Positions 60,848 through 64,000 of a stretch of 64,000 nt of DNA are shown here, piece after piece. Position 1 is the first letter of the stretch, and each line of letters opens with the position of its first letter. The notes below the pieces were generated by a model that saw nothing but the letters and a program-made list of their open reading frames with translations, had not been told where the DNA came from and made no database searches. The stretch comes from a bacterium (GTDB lineage Bacteria > KSB1 > UBA2214), in the NCBI GenBank assembly GCA_029560815.1, contig JAKQKF010000250.1:1-64000 (forward strand), written 5' to 3'. The position numbers were made by a program, and so were the translations under genes.

Positions 60848-62680
60848 ATGGCTCCAACCAACACGCCGCCCACCGAGAAACCGCTGCGCTTTATTTTCCA
60901 CTATCTGGAACGGCACAAGGGTACTCTGGCACTGGGCCTTATGCTCACCCTGCTGATGACCGGCTTCCAGCTCGCCTCACCCATGGTGCTGCGCTACGCC
61001 ATTGAATATGCGGAATGGCGCCTGGGCAGCGCCGGCGCGGTGCTGCCGGGCTGGATCCGCACTCTGGCCGACGGTCATACACCTTTCCGCAATCTCGGCT
61101 TCTTCGCCCTCGCCATGGTGGTGATGAGCCTCCTGCAGGGCTTTTTCCGCTATCATCTGCGCATGCAGCTGATCGGCATGTCGCGCCGGGTGGAATACGC
61201 TCTGCGCAATGACTATCTCGCCCATCTGCAAAGTCTCTCGGCCGGCTTTTTCCAGCGCCACAAGACCGGCGATCTCATGGCCCGGGCGACCAACGACATG
61301 GAGGCGGTGCGCTCCATGGTAGGGCCCGGCATCATGTATTTCGCCACGACCTTCATCACCGCCATCATCTCGATCGCGCTGATGGCCGGGATCTCGTGGA
61401 GGACGACCCTCTGGGCGCTGCTCCTCATGCCGCTGGTCGCTATCATCGTCAACCGCCAGGTGGGGCAGATTGAAAAGCTTTTCGACCGGATCCAGGAACA
61501 GTTTTCCACGCTCACGGCCAAGGTGCAGGAGAACATCTCCGGCATCCGGGTGGTCAAATCCTACGTCCAGGAAGAGCATGAGATCGGGGATTTCCGCTCC
61601 ATCAGCCGGGAGTATATCCGCCGCAACCTCAAACTGGTCCTGGTGCGCGCCGGCATGTGGTCGACCATCGATTTTTTGCTCGGCCTGACCACGCTCGCGG
61701 CCCTCTTCGCCGGCGGGCGGGAGGTCATGCTCGGCCGTCTGAGTATCGGCGGTCTGGTGGCCTTTCTCTCCTATCTTGCCATGCTCGCCTGGCCGATGAT
61801 CGCCATGGGCTGGACGCTCAATATGTGGAAGGAGGGGCTCGCCTCCACCGAGCGCATCCTCGCCATCTTCCGGGAAAAACCCGACGTCTTTGACAGTCCG
61901 GAGACCGACCACAGCATAACCGGAATAACCGGTGAAATCGAATTCCGCAATCTCTCCTTCGCCTATTCGGAGGCGGGACCGCAGGTGCTGCAGGAGATTT
62001 CGCTGCACATCCCCGCCGGCACGACTGTCGCCGTAGTCGGCGCCACCGGCTCGGGCAAATCCACCCTGGTCAATCTCATCCCCAGACTCTACCAGGCCGG
62101 CAAGGGAAGCCTGCTCCTGGATGGCCATCCCATCGAGACCATCCCGCTCGACCTGCTCCGCCGCAGCATCGGCATGGTGCCGCAGGAGACCTTTCTCTTC
62201 TCGGAGACCCTGCAGGAGAACATCGCCTTTGGCAGGGAGGAGATCGATATGGCGGAAATCGAGGAGGCGGCCGAGAGTTCGCAGATTCGCAGCGACTTCG
62301 ACCAGTTCCCCGAGGGTTTCGCCACCATGGTCGGCGAACGCGGCATTACCCTCTCCGGCGGACAGAAACAGCGGACGGCCATCTCGCGCGCTGTCATACG
62401 CCGTCCTAAAATTCTTATCCTTGACGACGCCCTCTCCGCGGTCGATACCTACACCGAAGAGGAGATCCTGAAGCGGCTGCGGCGAATCATGGCCGAACGA
62501 ACCACCATCCTGGTCTCGCACCGGGTTTCGACCATCCGCGAGGCTGACCTGATCGTGGTCCTGCGTGAAGGCCGGATCATCGAGCAGGGCCAGCACGATG
62601 AGCTTTTGGCGCGCAAGGGCGCCTACTGGCAGTTATACCAGCGGCAGATGCTGGAAGAGTCGCTGTCCACGATCGACTGA
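60848..62680 (+). CDS. Heterodimeric ABC exporter subunit with degenerate Walker B
   Basis: A 610-residue half-transporter: six membrane helices (about 20-330; QLIGMSRRVEYALRNDYLAH, FFQRHKTGDLMARATNDMEA coupling region) and a C-terminal ATPase. Walker A is GATGSGKSTL, the Q-loop is MVPQETFLFS, the signature is LSGGQ, and the H-loop is VSHRVST. Walker B reads ILILDDALSAVD, with Asp where the catalytic Glu should be. This marks the degenerate subunit of TmrAB/BmrCD-like heterodimers. Substrates may be drugs or lipids. An in-frame ATG at 60800 is a less likely start. The partner gene begins 8 nt after the stop. Confidence 0.88.
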   Translation: MAPTNTPPTEKPLRFIFHYLERHKGTLALGLMLTLLMTGFQLASPMVLRYAIEYAEWRLGSAGAVLPGWIRTLADGHTPFRNLGFFALAMVVMSLLQGFFRYHLRMQLIGMSRRVEYALRNDYLAHLQSLSAGFFQRHKTGDLMARATNDMEAVRSMVGPGIMYFATTFITAIISIALMAGISWRTTLWALLLMPLVAIIVNRQVGQIEKLFDRIQEQFSTLTAKVQENISGIRVVKSYVQEEHEIGDFRSISREYIRRNLKLVLVRAGMWSTIDFLLGLTTLAALFAGGREVMLGRLSIGGLVAFLSYLAMLAWPMIAMGWTLNMWKEGLASTERILAIFREKPDVFDSPETDHSITGITGEIEFRNLSFAYSEAGPQVLQEISLHIPAGTTVAVVGATGSGKSTLVNLIPRLYQAGKGSLLLDGHPIETIPLDLLRRSIGMVPQETFLFSETLQENIAFGREEIDMAEIEEAAESSQIRSDFDQFPEGFATMVGERGITLSGGQKQRTAISRAVIRRPKILILDDALSAVDTYTEEEILKRLRRIMAERTTILVSHRVSTIREADLIVVLREGRIIEQGQHDELLARKGAYWQLYQRQMLEESLSTID

Positions 62681-62688
62681 GGTACTCT

Positions 62689-64000
62689 GTGACACTGCAT
62701 GAAGAAGAGGTGATCGGCAAGGCGTATGACAGCCACCTGATGCGGCGGCTGCTCGGCTATCTCTACCCCTACCGCTGGATGGTGCTGCTTGCTGTCATCA
62801 TTCTGCTGCTGGGCTCGGTAGCTGAACTGCTGCTCCCCTATCTGACCAAGGTGGCCATCGACCGCTATATCGCCCGCAAGGAGCTGGCCGGCCTGGCCCG
62901 GCTCGCCCTCCTCTATTTTACCGTGCTGATGGTGCAGATGAGCTTCATCTTCCTGCAGACCTTCCTGACCCAGAAGATCGGCCAGAAGGTGATGTACGAC
63001 TTGCGCAACCAGATCTTCGCCCATCTGCAGCGCCTCCCCCTCTCCTTCTTTGACAGGAATCCGGTCGGACGGCTGGTAACCCGCGCCACCAACGACGTCG
63101 AGACCCTCAACAGCATGCTCTCCAGCGGGGTCGTCACCATCTTCGGGGATGTCTTTGTCCTCGTCGGCATCATCGTCATGATGCTGATCTTCAACTGGCA
63201 GCTGGCGCTGCTCTCCTTCACAGTGCTGCCGCTGATCTTCACCGCCAGTTTCTGGTTCCGCGTCCATGTGCGCGAATCCTTCCGCAAGGTGCGGCTGCGC
63301 ATCGCGCGGATCAACAGCTACCTGCAGGAAAACATCATGGGCATGTCGACGGTGCAGCTCTTCAGCCGCGAAAAGAAGAACTATCGCCGTTTTGACGAGC
63401 TCAACAACGACTATCTGCAGGCCTATCTCGAGACCATCTACTACTATTCGGTCTTTCACCCCCTGGTCGAATTGATCAGCGCCATTGCCCTCGCGATCAT
63501 CCTCTGGTACGGCGGCATCAGGGTGATCAGCGGGGCCTTGACCATCGGCGTGGTGGTCGCCTTTGTCCAGTACGCGGAGCGATTTTTTCAGCCCATCCGC
63601 GACCTCTCAGAGAAATACAATCTGATGCAGGCCGCCATGGCATCGAGCGAGCGCATTTTCAAGCTGCTGGATGAGCCGGAACAGCATCTTCTGCCGGACA
63701 ACCCGGCCGATATGCCTCCCCCCTGCGGCGAGATCGAATTCCGGGATGTCTCCTTCGGCTATAACGAGAACGACCACGTCCTCCGCAACGTGAGTTTCAG
63801 GATCAACTGCGGCGAAAAAGTAGCCATCGTGGGCGCCACCGGCGCGGGCAAGACCACACTCATCAATCTCATCTCGCGGCTCTACGAGCCCACAACCGGA
63901 CAGATCCTGCTCAACCGCATCGACACGGCCCGCTATCCCCTCGACAACCTGCGCAGGCGCGTGCGCATGGTGCTCCAGGATGTCTTTATCTTTTCAGGGA
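62689..64000 (+). CDS. Heterodimeric ABC exporter, partner subunit (3' end outside window)
   Basis: 437 codons are present and the frame is open at the right edge. A GTG start has GAGG 6 nt upstream, overlapping the previous stop region. Six membrane helices (YPYRWMVLLAVIILLLGSVA is the first) include the coupling segment FFDRNPVGRLVTRATNDVET. The ATPase domain begins at about 345, with Walker A VGATGAGKTTLI and Q-loop MVLQDVFIFSG. The signature and Walker B lie outside the window, so I cannot check that this partner keeps the catalytic Glu expected of it. Confidence 0.88.
   Translation, partial: MTLHEEEVIGKAYDSHLMRRLLGYLYPYRWMVLLAVIILLLGSVAELLLPYLTKVAIDRYIARKELAGLARLALLYFTVLMVQMSFIFLQTFLTQKIGQKVMYDLRNQIFAHLQRLPLSFFDRNPVGRLVTRATNDVETLNSMLSSGVVTIFGDVFVLVGIIVMMLIFNWQLALLSFTVLPLIFTASFWFRVHVRESFRKVRLRIARINSYLQENIMGMSTVQLFSREKKNYRRFDELNNDYLQAYLETIYYYSVFHPLVELISAIALAIILWYGGIRVISGALTIGVVVAFVQYAERFFQPIRDLSEKYNLMQAAMASSERIFKLLDEPEQHLLPDNPADMPPPCGEIEFRDVSFGYNENDHVLRNVSFRINCGEKVAIVGATGAGKTTLINLISRLYEPTTGQILLNRIDTARYPLDNLRRRVRMVLQDVFIFSG

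Overview
The window is a gene-dense stretch of about 60% GC from a Gram-negative bacterium. Two large secreted proteins end in a Por/T9SS-type (FlgD-like) sorting domain. Lipoproteins, a CsgG-like protein, PASTA-bearing FtsI and the DUF1015-serA-serC arrangement fit the FCB superphylum. I infer a Calditrichota/KSB1-like or similar uncultured FCB lineage; no rRNA or tRNA gene is present to confirm this. I saw no mobile element, CRISPR array or prophage, so this reads as a core-genome segment.

Layout. 1-17.4 kb: a parvulin-type isomerase (cut by the left edge), a GH2-GH97 glycosidase operon, a divergent secreted GEVED-domain protein, the GTPase TypA/BipA, a secreted metalloprotease with a TPR lipoprotein, CorA, and a CsgG-like protein. 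17.6-29.5 kb: PlsC and SppA, a Cu(I) P-type ATPase, a POT-family transporter, a pseudouridine synthase, an operon-like run of GH16 lipoprotein, NTF2-like protein, PLP decarboxylase and hexose-6-phosphate mutarotase, then ribosomal protein L28. 29.6-43.7 kb, minus strand: the division and cell-wall (dcw) cluster mraZ-rsmH-ftsL-ftsI-murF-mraY-ftsW-murG-ftsQ-ftsA-ftsZ, followed by a radical SAM gene. It lacks murE, murD, murC, murB and ddl. mraZ is preceded by a promoter and an array of TGG repeats with an exact 10-nt period, a likely MraZ operator.

43.8-54.6 kb, minus strand: a complete Tad (Flp) pilus operon. From its promoter it runs flp1-flp2-tadV-tadE-cpaB-secretin-tadG-tadZ-tadA-tadB-tadC and ends with a DUF192/isoprenylcysteine-methyltransferase-like fusion and a strong terminator. 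A near-consensus sigma-70 promoter lies about 545 nt upstream of the first pilin. The leader between them is rich in hairpins and holds two terminator-like stems. I consider this leader the best candidate for an undescribed regulatory RNA in the window.

54.8-64 kb: DUF1015-serA-serC (serine biosynthesis), a secreted unknown protein with an M28 peptidase, and a heterodimeric ABC exporter whose second gene runs off the right edge.

Together the genes describe a heterotrophic envelope-rich cell. Glycosidases and peptidases digest polymers outside the cytoplasm, peptide and metal transporters act at the membrane, the dcw block builds septal peptidoglycan, and the Tad pilus serves surface attachment. 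All functions are inferred from recognised motifs and context; no database search was possible.
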